Part shown: one piece after another, positions 1 through 7,548 of the stretch | Layout: each line of letters opens with the position of its first letter | How positions within the stretch are numbered: the first letter of the stretch is position 1 | NCBI GenBank assembly: GCA_016901395.1 | Contig: JAEAMQ010000024.1 | Coordinates: forward strand, 1 to 64,000 | Reading direction: 5' to 3' | Length of the DNA: 64,000 bases | DNA from: Prevotella sp. | GTDB taxonomy: Bacteria > Bacteroidota > Bacteroidia > Bacteroidales > Bacteroidaceae | Notes under the pieces: generated by a model | Told to the model about the DNA's origin: nothing | Seen by the model: only the letters and a program-made list of their open reading frames with translations | Databases searched by the model: none | Position numbers and translations under genes: made by a program

Positions 1-2
1 GA

Positions 3-362
3 CTTGAGAGTCGCGGCTTTGTCATGAGCTCTGCCCTCGCCTACCGACTGGGCACAGGTATCGTGCTTTGCCGCAAGCCCGGCAAGCTTCCTTGCGAGAC
101 CATCCAGGAGAGTTATGCCAAAGAATACGGCATCGACACCATCGAGATTCACAAGGATGCCATCGGAGAAAACGATGTCGTGCTGCTCCATGACGATCTT
201 CTCGCCACTGGCGGAACGATGAAAGCCGCCTGCGATCTGGTGAAGAAATTCCATCCCAAGAAGATCTATTGCAACTTTATTATAGAGTTGAACGAGGAGT
301 TTCCGCATGCAAGAGACACGTTTGCACAAGACGTAGAAATCACCAGTCTGCTGAAATTCTAA
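3..362 (+). CDS. apt: Adenine phosphoribosyltransferase, C-terminal part (5' end outside window)
   Basis: The enzyme salvages adenine with PRPP to make AMP in the cytoplasm. The reading frame is open from the first bases of the window and the visible 119 residues begin with LESRGFVM, the family's conserved ESRGF segment, so the true start lies upstream. The PRPP-binding loop VVLLHDDLLATGGT is present near residue 60, followed by the usual C-terminal end. An internal ATG at 24 is not the real start. A terminator-like hairpin follows at 404-440. I infer a complete gene cut by the window edge. Confidence 0.9.
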   Translation, partial: LESRGFVMSSALAYRLGTGIVLCRKPGKLPCETIQESYAKEYGIDTIEIHKDAIGENDVVLLHDDLLATGGTMKAACDLVKKFHPKKIYCNFIIELNEEFPHARDTFAQDVEITSLLKF

Positions 363-403
363 AATGAAGACCGAAAAACGGGCCGAAAAATACAGCCAAA
401 GAC

Positions 404-440
404 AATCCCCGGGAGAAAACATTCTCTCGGGGATTATTGT
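404..440 (+). terminator. Rho-independent terminator after apt
   Basis: AATCCCCGGGAGA pairs with TCTCTCGGGGATT (one G-T pair) around a short A-rich loop and is followed by ATTGTTTG. It separates apt from the repeat-bearing spacer before uvrC. Confidence 0.7.
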
Positions 441-502
441 TTGACAGAAATCCAAAGAGGACATTATTTAGAGAAAAGAGAAAAGAAAATGATGGAAGAT
501 TA

Positions 503-616
503 AGACAGAACTACATAAAGGACAGATATTATAGGGAGAAAGATTTAGACAGAACTACATAAAGGACAGATATTATAGGGAAAAGGAATTAGACAGAAAG
601 ACATAAAGGCATAGAC
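503..616. repeat. Tandem repeat, 44-bp period (3 units)
   Basis: AGACAGAACTACATAAAGGA recurs at 503 and 547, and a decayed third unit starts at 591; the starts are exactly 44 bp apart. The first two units continue with the same GATATTATAGGGA segment. The period is twice the 22 bp found in other arrays of this window. The rest of the 363-899 spacer is purine-rich with no convincing gene. Confidence 0.85.
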
Positions 617-842
617 AAAAGAAGGGTGCGGGGAAAATGAAAGGAGAAAGAAGAAAAGATTTAGAAATGTGCAGACAGAAGAAAATAAACCTGACGGTTT
701 ACTTGCAAGGGAGGTGCTTTTTGGCTAAATTTGCATTTCCTACTTCTTGAGAAGTCCAAGACATAAAATTACAGGGACTTGATGACAAGAGCGGAGAGGA
801 AGGATAAGAGAAAAGAGGAAGGGAGATGTGAAGCACCGCATT

Positions 843-858
843 CGTTTCACGTGAAACA
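843..858. promoter_or_regulatory. parS-like centromere site (ParB binding palindrome)
   Basis: CGTTTCACGTGAAACA matches 15 of 16 positions of the widely conserved bacterial parS palindrome TGTTTCACGTGAAACA; only the first base differs. It lies 41 bp upstream of the uvrC start codon in non-coding DNA. From established knowledge, parS sites usually cluster near the replication origin and recruit ParB. No parAB gene and no second site was noticed in this window, so function is inferred from the motif alone. Confidence 0.75.
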
Positions 859-899
859 AAAATCTCCGCAACCCTAATATATAAACGGGAAGACAAAAG

Positions 900-2756
900 A
901 TGACAAGAGAAGAAAATGAGAAACGACTCGCCTATCTGAAGAACATCGTATTGAACATGCCGGAGCTTCCCGGCAGCTATCAATTCTATGACGATGAGCA
1001 TCAGATCATCTATGTAGGCAAGGCCAAGAAACTCAAAAGCAGGGTGACAACCTACTTCCATAAGGAGGTGGACCGGTTTAAGACGAAGGTGCTCGTGAGT
1101 AAGATTCACGACATCTCTTATACGGTTGTGAACACCGAGGAGGACGCGTTGTTGCTCGAGAACTCCCTCATCAAGAAATATAACCCGCGCTACAACGTGT
1201 TGTTGAAGGACGGGAAGACCTACCCCAGCATCTGTGTCACCAACGAATACTTCCCGCGTATCTTCAAGACACGTACCATCAATAAGAAATTTGGCACTTA
1301 TTTCGGACCTTTTCCGCATATTGGGGCCATGTACAATGTGCTGGATTTGATCAACAAAATCTATAAGCCGAGACGCTGCAGGCAGCCCATCACCAAGGAA
1401 GGAGTGGCCCAACACAAATACCGTCCCTGCCTGGAACATCACATCCACAACTGCGATGGCTGTTGTATTGGCAAACAGAGCTATGAGGATTATCAGGAAA
1501 ACATTAGACAAGCAAAGGAAATTCTCAAGGGAAACACCCGCGAATTGAGCGACAGACTGTATCAGGAGATGATGAAACGCGCTGCGGAACTGAAGTTTGA
1601 GGAGGCCGACAGGCTGAAACAGCGATACCTGCTATTGGAGGATTTCGTATCCAAGAGTGAGGTGGTGAGCCATACTATTCAGGATGTAGACGTGTTCACA
1701 ATAACCGACGACGACCTGAAAAAGAACGCGTTTATCAACTATATACACGTGAAAAATGGTACGATCAATCAGAGTTTTACCTACGAATATAAGCGGAAAT
1801 TAGATGAAACCGACGAGGATCTGCTCACACAGGCCATCCCAGAGATAAGAGAACGGTTTGGAAGCAAGGCTAAGGAGATTATCGTGCCGTTTGAGATGGA
1901 GTGGAAACTGAAGGATGCCGACTTCTTCATACCCCAGCGAGGCGACAAGAAACACCTTCTTGAGCTCTCAGAGATGAACGGAAAACAATATAAGTTTGAC
2001 CGTTTGAAACAGGCCGAGAAGCTAAATCCGGAGCAGAAACAGACCCGTCTGATGAAGGAATTGCAGGTGAAATTAGGCCTGCAGAAGCTGCCCTATCAGA
2101 TAGAATGCTTCGACAACTCGAACATTTCGGGTACGGATGCCGTGGCCGGATGTGTAGTATATAAAGGCATGAAGCCCTCGCGCAAGGACTATAGGAAGTA
2201 TAATATCAAGACGGTGGTAGGGCCCGACGACTATGCCTCGATGCAGGAGGTGGTGAGACGGAGATACAGCCGTATGATGGAAGAAGGCACTCCCCTGCCC
2301 GACCTCATCATCACCGATGGCGGAAAGGGCCAGATGGATGTGGTGAGAGAGGTGGTAGAGGGTGAGCTGGGGCTGCAGATACCTATTGCCGGACTGGCCA
2401 AAGACGACCGCCACAGGACCAATGAACTGTTGTATGGCTGGCCTCCGCAGGTGGTAGGGCTCAAGAGCGATTCAGAGCTTTTTCATGTCTTGACACAGAT
2501 ACAGGATGAGGTGCACCGGTATGCCATCAGCTTCCATCGTGACAAGCGGTCGAAGCATGCCCTGCATTCGGAATTAGATGATATCAAAGGGATAGGCAGC
2601 AAGACTCAAGAAGCACTGCTAAAAGCCTTTAAATCAGTGAAGAATATCAAGGGTGCAGGGGTGGAGGAACTTGCTACCATTATCGGAGAAAAGAAGGGAA
2701 GGATCGTGTGGGAGCACTTCAGGGAGAAAGAAGGGAGAGAAAAGGTGGAAGGATGA
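900..2756 (+). CDS. uvrC: Excinuclease ABC subunit C
   Basis: UvrC makes the dual incisions in UvrABC nucleotide excision repair. The 618-residue protein has the GIY-YIG nuclease at the N terminus (GSYQFYDD...IYVGKAKKL, residues about 25-60) and a cysteine cluster NCDGCCIG near residue 187. A UVR motif that contacts UvrB follows (FEEADRLKQRYLLLE, about 230-245). The RNase H-like nuclease has IECFDNSNISG near 400 and LIITDGGKGQ near 467, and a helix-hairpin-helix pair (DDIKGIGSKTQ) starts near 560. Length is normal for the family. The last dozen codons (REKEGREKVEG) run directly into a purine-rich repeat tract, so the extreme C terminus may have been reshaped by repeats. Confidence 0.97.
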   Translation: MTREENEKRLAYLKNIVLNMPELPGSYQFYDDEHQIIYVGKAKKLKSRVTTYFHKEVDRFKTKVLVSKIHDISYTVVNTEEDALLLENSLIKKYNPRYNVLLKDGKTYPSICVTNEYFPRIFKTRTINKKFGTYFGPFPHIGAMYNVLDLINKIYKPRRCRQPITKEGVAQHKYRPCLEHHIHNCDGCCIGKQSYEDYQENIRQAKEILKGNTRELSDRLYQEMMKRAAELKFEEADRLKQRYLLLEDFVSKSEVVSHTIQDVDVFTITDDDLKKNAFINYIHVKNGTINQSFTYEYKRKLDETDEDLLTQAIPEIRERFGSKAKEIIVPFEMEWKLKDADFFIPQRGDKKHLLELSEMNGKQYKFDRLKQAEKLNPEQKQTRLMKELQVKLGLQKLPYQIECFDNSNISGTDAVAGCVVYKGMKPSRKDYRKYNIKTVVGPDDYASMQEVVRRRYSRMMEEGTPLPDLIITDGGKGQMDVVREVVEGELGLQIPIAGLAKDDRHRTNELLYGWPPQVVGLKSDSELFHVLTQIQDEVHRYAISFHRDKRSKHALHSELDDIKGIGSKTQEALLKAFKSVKNIKGAGVEELATIIGEKKGRIVWEHFREKEGREKVEG

Positions 2757-2811
2757 GAGGAAAGGGAGGGTTGGCGTAGTACGCCAACATACAGAACGAG
2801 TGGAAGGAAAA

Positions 2812-2987
2812 GCACGAGAGGACAATAAGAAGAGCGCGAGAGGACAATAAGAAGAGCGCGAGAAGACCATAAGAAGGGCGAGAGAAGACGACAAGAGAAG
2901 CACAAGAGGACAATAGGAAGGGCGCGAGAGGACGATAAAAAGAGCACGAGAAGACGACAAGAAGAGTACGAGAGGACAATAAGAGAG
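2812..2987. repeat. Tandem array of eight 22-bp units (purine-rich)
   Basis: Units start at 2812, 2834, 2856, 2878, 2900, 2922, 2944 and 2966, each exactly 22 bp after the last. All resemble GCGCGAGAGGACAATAAGAA plus two bases, and a partial unit begins at 2988. The plus strand is almost entirely purine. The spacer 2757-3680 has a marked purine bias throughout and no believable gene; its open frames are by-products of low complexity. Confidence 0.95.
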
Positions 2988-3244
2988 GCACAAAGGGATA
3001 AGCAGAAAAAGTCGATGAAAATAATTGAAAAGGGAGCATGAGAAGGGCGATGAAATAAAAAAGAAGAATGGAAAGCGAGAATATGAAGAAAATAACGATA
3101 GAAACATAACTACCTGATATACAATTGATTGAGACAAAATAACAAAAGAAAGAAGGGAGAGAAGGATTGAAAAAGGGGCAAAAAAGGGTAAAAAACGCAT
3201 GAAAAGGAGGGCTAAAAGCAATGGGAAAACATAGTTTTGGCATG

Positions 3245-3288
3245 ACGTTTACTATCTAATCGCAAGACGATTACTATCGAATCGTGAG
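3245..3288. repeat. Dyad repeat, two 22-bp units (copy A)
   Basis: Two adjacent 22-bp units start at 3245 and 3267. The second contains CGATTACTATCGAATCGTGA, in which CGATT and AATCG form an imperfect dyad. Related three-unit copies occur at 30725-30790 and, inverted, at 45624-45689. Confidence 0.9.
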
Positions 3289-3614
3289 GAGATGGAGACC
3301 AAAAGGAGAAAAAAAGAGGGTTTTGAGGAGAATGGAGAAATATTGGAAGGATAAATTATTCGGAAGAAATTTGACAGAAACATGAACGAAGAGAAGAAAA
3401 GAAGATAGCAAAGACGACGAATTATAGCTGACAAAGGAGAGAAAATAAGTGAGGAAAGAATGAGAGGATAAGTGAAACGGCAATGAGACATAACATAGGA
3501 GGGGTAAGACAGATTGAACAGCAGAGGTAAATGACGTGGATAGGAAAACAAAAGCCGGCAGAAAGGATTAGAAGAAAAGCAGGAGGAATGAAAAACAGAA
3601 AACAGACTTAAAGC

Positions 3615-3645
3615 TTGGGAGAATAGCATCTTTTGTTTATCTTTG
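3615..3645 (+). promoter_or_regulatory. Bacteroidetes-type promoter of dtd
   Basis: TTGG at 3615-3618 and TATCTTTG at 3638-3645 are separated by 19 bp, matching the known Bacteroidetes housekeeping promoter (-33 TTG, -7 TAnnTTTG). The dtd start codon follows 35 bp downstream. Confidence 0.75.
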
Positions 3646-3680
3646 TAGGATAAACTCTGAAAATAAATACCAAAGATTCT

Positions 3681-4133
3681 ATGAAAATCGTCATCCAAAG
3701 GGTTAGTCGTGCGTCGGTCACCATTGAGGGAAAGGTGAAATCATCCATACAAAACGGGTATCTCATCCTCCTCGGCATTGGCGAAGACGACACAGAAGAC
3801 GATATCCAATGGTTAGTGAAAAAGGTTGTGGGACTGCGGGTTTTCGACGACGAGAACGGCGTGATGAACCTCAGCATTCAGGATGTTGGCGGTGACATCA
3901 TCGTGGTGTCGCAGTTCACCCTGATGGCGAGTTACAAAAAAGGCAACCGCCCCAGTTGGATCAAGGCAGCACCACACCACATCTCTATCCCGCTGTACGA
4001 GCGCTTCTGCGAGGCGCTGAGCAAGGAGATGGGGAAACCTGTAGGCACGGGCGAGTTCGGGGCTGACATGAAAGTGGATTTGCTGAACGACGGACCGGTG
4101 ACGATTTGTATGGATACGAAGAATAAGGAATAA
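3681..4133 (+). CDS. dtd: D-aminoacyl-tRNA deacylase
   Basis: Dtd hydrolyses D-amino acids (and glycine from tRNA-Ala) off mischarged tRNAs. The 150-residue protein is full length. It opens with MKIVIQRVSRASVTIEG, has the catalytic-site segment VVSQFTLMA at about 75-83, and ends with the GPVTI segment (NDGPVTICMDT, about 135-145) of the cross-subunit Gly-Pro motif. A well-spaced promoter precedes it. It heads a plus-strand run through two small membrane ORFs, a MazG-like hydrolase and deoC, an order familiar from Bacteroidetes genomes, and a dispersed palindromic repeat follows its stop. Confidence 0.96.
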   Translation: MKIVIQRVSRASVTIEGKVKSSIQNGYLILLGIGEDDTEDDIQWLVKKVVGLRVFDDENGVMNLSIQDVGGDIIVVSQFTLMASYKKGNRPSWIKAAPHHISIPLYERFCEALSKEMGKPVGTGEFGADMKVDLLNDGPVTICMDTKNKE

Positions 4134-4139
4134 AAGAAG

Positions 4140-4174
4140 CCTCTCCCCCAACCCCTCCCCCGGAGGGAGGGGAG
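4140..4174. repeat. G/C-rich palindromic dispersed repeat (copy a)
   Basis: The core CCCCTCCCCCGGAGGGAGGGG is nearly self-complementary and follows the dtd stop by 6 bp. It has the layout CTCTCCCCCAACCCCTCC...GGAGGGG shared with about ten other copies in the window. Confidence 0.85.
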
Positions 4175-4265
4175 TGAAATGCTTAAGCACAACCATTTGG
4201 CTGGAGAGTATGGAGGGGAAAAACAAAGACAGACATGGAAGGCTAAGAAAACAAGGCTGAGCAGA

Positions 4266-4430
4266 TATTAGTGCCAAACAAGAGCAGATATTGAGGACGA
4301 ACCGTAGTATCATTGAAGATGGGACGTGGCAGCATTGAAGATGAGCCAGAGCAGCATTGAGGATGGGCTGGTAAAGCATTGAAGATGGGCTGGAGCAGCA
4401 TTAAGGATAAGCATGAGAAGACATCAGGAT
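4266..4430. repeat. Tandem array of 22-23-bp units around AGCATTGAAGATGGGCTGG
   Basis: The CATTGA core (or its TATTGA variant) starts at 4289, 4311, 4333, 4355, 4377 and 4399, exactly 22 bp apart. Degenerate units flank this at 4266 and 4422 with 23-bp steps. The unit differs in sequence from the 2812 array but has the same period. The 4134-4517 spacer otherwise holds the palindromic repeat and nothing gene-like. Confidence 0.92.
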
Positions 4431-4517
4431 GCACAATCCCCCTGATTAGTGCCATCTGAGAGAGCCGGGACAATAGAAAAAACGACGATCAGAATAACCC
4501 CAAAATATACCAAGGCA

Positions 4518-4646
4518 ATGGAAAAGAAGAAAACCATCAACGTGGATAATATCATCGGTGGGATACTCATTGTGGCCCTGCTGGTTTATTTTGTGGCACG
4601 ATACATTTTGGGAGATGATTTCAGCGGTTCGGCGATACGGACGTGA
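4518..4646 (+). CDS. Small membrane protein (42 aa), unknown
   Basis: The ORF starts MEKKKTINVDNIIGG and has one hydrophobic helix, ILIVALLVYFVARYIL (about 16-31). I prefer this ATG to the upstream one at 4449 because the added residues would come from the flanking repeat tract. It ends at TGA (4644-4646). The same frame then continues, after four codons, into the 44-residue ORF at 4659, so the two may be halves of one former gene. Function unknown; no family recognised. Confidence 0.5.
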   Translation: MEKKKTINVDNIIGGILIVALLVYFVARYILGDDFSGSAIRT

Positions 4647-4658
4647 ACCATAGGCACT

Positions 4659-4793
4659 ATGTATGCGATGCTGGTGCTATCGGTCATCATTTCGATTGTG
4701 CTGAAGCGCAAAAAAAACTACGTTTTCTGGATACAGATAAGCGCAGTTGTATCAATAGCCCTGTTATTTCTTGCCAGTAAATTCATGAGTTGA
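4659..4793 (+). CDS. Small membrane protein (44 aa), unknown
   Basis: The ORF starts MYAMLVLSVIISIVLKRKKN and has two short hydrophobic segments, about 3-14 and 22-41, with the basic stretch KRKKN between them. It lies in the same frame as the ORF ending at 4646 and 29 bp before the MazG-like gene. It may be a real tiny membrane protein or the second half of a disrupted gene of about 91 codons. No family recognised. Confidence 0.45.
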   Translation: MYAMLVLSVIISIVLKRKKNYVFWIQISAVVSIALLFLASKFMS

Positions 4794-4822
4794 ATAAGAA
4801 TATACACATCATCAGATAGAAA

Positions 4823-5149
4823 ATGACAATCAAAGAAGCACAGGAGACGGTAGACCAATGGATCAAATCCGTGGGCGTGAGGTATTTCTCGGAGCTGACC
4901 AACATGGCCGTGCTGACCGAGGAAGTGGGTGAACTGGCCCGCGTGATGGCCCGAAAATACGGCGACCAGAGCTTCAAGGAGGGCGAAAAAGACAATGTGG
5001 GCGAGGAGATGGCCGACATCCTGTGGGTGCTCTGCTGTCTGGCCAACCAGACAGGAGTAGACCTTACCGAGGAACTTCAAAAGAGTATCGAGAAGAAAAC
5101 GCGCCGCGATGCCACCCGCCACCAGAACAACCCCAAACTCAAAGCATAA
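4823..5149 (+). CDS. MazG-like nucleotide pyrophosphohydrolase
   Basis: This 108-residue all-alpha protein belongs to the MazG/MazG-like superfamily, which hydrolyses NTPs or non-canonical dNTPs to monophosphates using Mg2+. The metal-binding signature is visible: EEVGELARV near residues 33-41, then EEMADILWVLCCLANQ near 61-76. Length fits single-domain MazG-like proteins rather than the tandem-domain MazG. It lies 24 bp upstream of deoC, so co-transcription is likely; this suggests a nucleotide clean-up/salvage role. The exact substrate cannot be told. Confidence 0.88.
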   Translation: MTIKEAQETVDQWIKSVGVRYFSELTNMAVLTEEVGELARVMARKYGDQSFKEGEKDNVGEEMADILWVLCCLANQTGVDLTEELQKSIEKKTRRDATRHQNNPKLKA

Positions 5150-5173
5150 ACAATAACTCTTAATCATAAAATT

Positions 5174-6145
5174 ATGGCATACACAAAAGACATCGAACCG
5201 AGCGGAAAACAGCAAGGACTGAAGGCTCAGGTAGAAGCCCAGCGCAACGCCAACGGGCAGGAGACAGACAAGTATCAGCAGATGCTGAGCAAATATAACT
5301 GTGAGGTGGACGATGCTTCCGTGCGTGAGGCAGTGAAGAAAATCATCGCCGAGAAAGTGGCACAGAATGACACCGTAGAGGTAAAGAAATTCCTCCTCGG
5401 CAGCGTAGAGCTGACCTCGCTCCACACCACCGACAACGACGAGTCTATCCTCGCCATGATCGAGAAGGTGAACAAGTTTGACTCGGCCTATCCCGACCTG
5501 CCCCACGTGGCTACGGTATGCGTTTATCCCAACTTCGCAGGCATCGTAAACCAGAGTCTGGAGGTAGACGGGGTAGAGATAGCCGTCGTTTCGGGCAATT
5601 TCCCTACGTCTCAGACGTTTTTGGAGGTAAAGGTGGCCGAGACCGCGCTGACCATCAAAGACGGCGCCACAAACGTCGATATCGTTCTTCCCGTGGGCAA
5701 GTTCCTCGATGGAGACTATGAGGGCGTGTGCGACGAAATCAGCGAATTGAAGCAGACCTGCGGTTCTGTCGATATGAAAGTGATTTTGGAAAACTGTCTG
5801 TTGGGTGGTTTCTCCAACGTGAAAAAGGCCTCCCTGCTGTCGATGTATGCGGGTGCAGACTACATCAAGACTTCTACCGGCAAGGACAAATACGGTTCCA
5901 CGCCCGAGGATGTGTACGTGATGTGTCAGGCCATCAAGGAGTATTACGACCAGACGGGCATCCAGATCGGACTGAAACCCGCCGGTGGTATCAACACCGT
6001 GATGGATGCCGTGACGCTCTATACCATCGTAAAGGAAGTGTTGGGCGAGAAGTGGCTCACTAATAAATGGTTCCGACTGGGTACCAGCCGCCTCACCAAC
6101 CTGCTTATCAGCGAGATAACAGGGAAAGAGACGAAGTGGTTCTAA
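5174..6145 (+). CDS. deoC: Deoxyribose-phosphate aldolase
   Basis: DeoC splits 2-deoxyribose-5-phosphate into glyceraldehyde-3-phosphate and acetaldehyde during deoxynucleoside breakdown. The 323-residue class I aldolase has the Schiff-base lysine segment YIKTSTGKD near residue 230. DVKVILENC-like text (DMKVILENCLL, about 198) and IGLKPAGGI near 270 supply the other catalytic lysine and the phosphate loop. It is the longer DeoC type with an N-terminal extension. It is last in the dtd run, and the spacer after it is loaded with palindromic repeats. Confidence 0.95.
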   Translation: MAYTKDIEPSGKQQGLKAQVEAQRNANGQETDKYQQMLSKYNCEVDDASVREAVKKIIAEKVAQNDTVEVKKFLLGSVELTSLHTTDNDESILAMIEKVNKFDSAYPDLPHVATVCVYPNFAGIVNQSLEVDGVEIAVVSGNFPTSQTFLEVKVAETALTIKDGATNVDIVLPVGKFLDGDYEGVCDEISELKQTCGSVDMKVILENCLLGGFSNVKKASLLSMYAGADYIKTSTGKDKYGSTPEDVYVMCQAIKEYYDQTGIQIGLKPAGGINTVMDAVTLYTIVKEVLGEKWLTNKWFRLGTSRLTNLLISEITGKETKWF

Positions 6146-6166
6146 GGGCGAGCCAAGCACACAAAA

Positions 6167-6196
6167 GCCTCCCCAAGCCCCTCCGAAGGAGGGGTT
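6167..6196. repeat. G/C-rich palindromic dispersed repeat (copy b)
   Basis: Contains GCCCCTCCGAAGGAGGGGTT, a hairpin with a GAA-type loop, preceded by GCCTCCCCAA. Same family as 4140-4174. Confidence 0.85.
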
Positions 6197-6250
6197 GTAA
6201 GTTACTTTAAATGGTAGAAAGAGGTAGAAATATTGCATCATTAATATAAG

Positions 6251-6284
6251 AGGCCTCTCCAAGCCCCTCCAAAGGAGGGGGTGT
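6251..6284. repeat. G/C-rich palindromic dispersed repeat (copy c)
   Basis: AGGCCTCTCCAAGCCCCTCC followed by AAAGGAGGGGG; nearly identical to copy b, 84 bp away in the same orientation. Confidence 0.85.
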
Positions 6285-6344
6285 TGGATTACCTAAATGG
6301 GTAAGGAATACAATGGAAGGCTTTTAATATTATCAAAAATAAAG

Positions 6345-6375
6345 CATCCCCGCCGAAAGATTTTCGACGGGGATG
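6345..6375. terminator. Bidirectional terminator hairpin between deoC and the prenyl synthetase gene
   Basis: CATCCCCGCCGAAA pairs with TTTCGACGGGGATG with one mismatch. T-rich sequence follows on both strands. It lies between two convergent genes. Confidence 0.7.
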
Positions 6376-6385
6376 TGTTGTTTTC

Positions 6386-6414
6386 GCCTCCGCAAGTCCT
6401 TCCGATGGAAGGAT
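6386..6414. repeat. Decayed palindromic dispersed repeat (copy d)
   Basis: GCCTCCGCAAGTCCTTCCGA followed by TGGAAGGATT keeps the layout of copies b and c with several substitutions in matching positions. Confidence 0.6.
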
Positions 6415-6521
6415 TATAAGATACCATGAGTCATGATAAGAGGCTGTATAGGGCTTATAAAACGATTGAATAAATATTATTCTAAACCTTGCTCCCACTT
6501 GTTTATCAAAGTAATATGACA

Positions 6522-6550
6522 TCCCCTCCTTCGGAGGGGCTTGGGGAGGC
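6522..6550. repeat. G/C-rich palindromic dispersed repeat (copy e, inverted)
   Basis: CCCCTCCTTCGGAGGGGCTT followed by GGGGAGGC is copy b in reverse. Its edge touches the stop codon (6550-6552) of the prenyl synthetase gene, so it may have set that stop or its immediate downstream context. Confidence 0.85.
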
Positions 6551-7527
6551 TACAGTTTCCTCTCAATCACATAGTCGAGATACGCCCTCAGACTGCGCTG
6601 CACGGCCTCGTCCTTGACCTTTGTCTCGATGAAATTGATGGAGTCTGCGTGGAAGTCCCACATACATTTATCGGCATATTCGATACCTCCGTTGGCCTTG
6701 GTAAACTGCACCAACCGTGCTATTTCATCATTGGTCACCGTGCGTCGCTTCACTTTCAGGGCCAGTTGCTTCATCTCTTCGTCGCCCGTATGGTTCAGGG
6801 CGTAGATCACCGGAAGCGTCAACTTGCCCTCCACCATATCGTTGCCGGTGGGCTTGCCAATGTCCGACTTATCGTAATAATCAAAGATATCATCACGAAT
6901 CTGGAAGATAATGCCGATGTTCTGACCGAATTTCTTGGCGGCCTGAATATCGCATTCCTCAGCTCCGGCCGACAAAGCCCCCACCCCGGCACACGCTTCA
7001 AAGAGCGCGGCGGTCTTCTGCTTGATGACCTGATAGTAAACCTGTTCAGAGATTTCCTCGTTCTGGATATTCGAAAGCTGCAGTATCTCACCGTTGGAGA
7101 GCGTCCGTCCGAGTTCGGCCAGATGGCGCACAATATCCTCCGAATGGGTGTAGCTCACGTGAAGGAGGGCGGTGGAGAGGATGTAGTCGCCCACGAGCAC
7201 CGCCACTTTGTTGTTGTATTCCGCATTGACCGAAGTCTGTCCGCGGCGCTCAGAGCTTTCATCCACCACATCATCATGCACCAAAGATGCCGTGTGAAGC
7301 AATTCCAGTCCCACCGCACCATGCAGCGTGGCAGCTGAAACCTCACCGAAAATCTTGGCCATCAATAAAATCAGCATCGGTCGCATACGCTTGCCGGCCC
7401 TTTGTCGGATATGTTCAAGCGCATGTCCCAAGAGTCCGTCGGTGTGCGACAGCGACTTGTTGAACAGCTCAACAAAGTCGTCCAAATCTGAATTGATAGG
7501 TTGCTTGATGATTGATAAGTAATCCAT
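6550..7527 (-). CDS. Long-chain polyprenyl diphosphate synthase (octaprenyl/solanesyl type)
   Basis: This trans-isoprenyl diphosphate synthase condenses IPP units onto an allylic primer, probably for the menaquinone side chain. The 325-residue protein has the first aspartate-rich motif LVHDDVVDESSERRG (about 79-93) and the second IRDDIFDYYD (about 209-218). GKRMRPMLILL (about 44) is the usual IPP-binding segment. Chain length of the product cannot be read reliably from sequence; IspB-like octaprenyl synthase is the nearest guess. A promoter-like TAATTTTG lies 22 bp upstream of the ATG, divergent from polA. Confidence 0.93.
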   Translation of the reverse strand: MDYLSIIKQPINSDLDDFVELFNKSLSHTDGLLGHALEHIRQRAGKRMRPMLILLMAKIFGEVSAATLHGAVGLELLHTASLVHDDVVDESSERRGQTSVNAEYNNKVAVLVGDYILSTALLHVSYTHSEDIVRHLAELGRTLSNGEILQLSNIQNEEISEQVYYQVIKQKTAALFEACAGVGALSAGAEECDIQAAKKFGQNIGIIFQIRDDIFDYYDKSDIGKPTGNDMVEGKLTLPVIYALNHTGDEEMKQLALKVKRRTVTNDEIARLVQFTKANGGIEYADKCMWDFHADSINFIETKVKDEAVQRSLRAYLDYVIERKL

Positions 7528-7548
7528 GAACTCAATTTTTATTTGTTA

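Noticed and set aside
2812..2987. CRISPR array
   Set aside because: Units are contiguous and diverged; there are no unique spacers between conserved repeats and no cas gene.
4644..4646. TGA as a selenocysteine codon
   Set aside because: No selenoprotein family, no SECIS-like hairpin directly after it, and no selenocysteine genes in view.
4718..6262. 514-codon minus-strand frame over mazG-like and deoC
   Set aside because: Both plus-strand genes have clear catalytic motifs; the minus frame has no recognisable domain.
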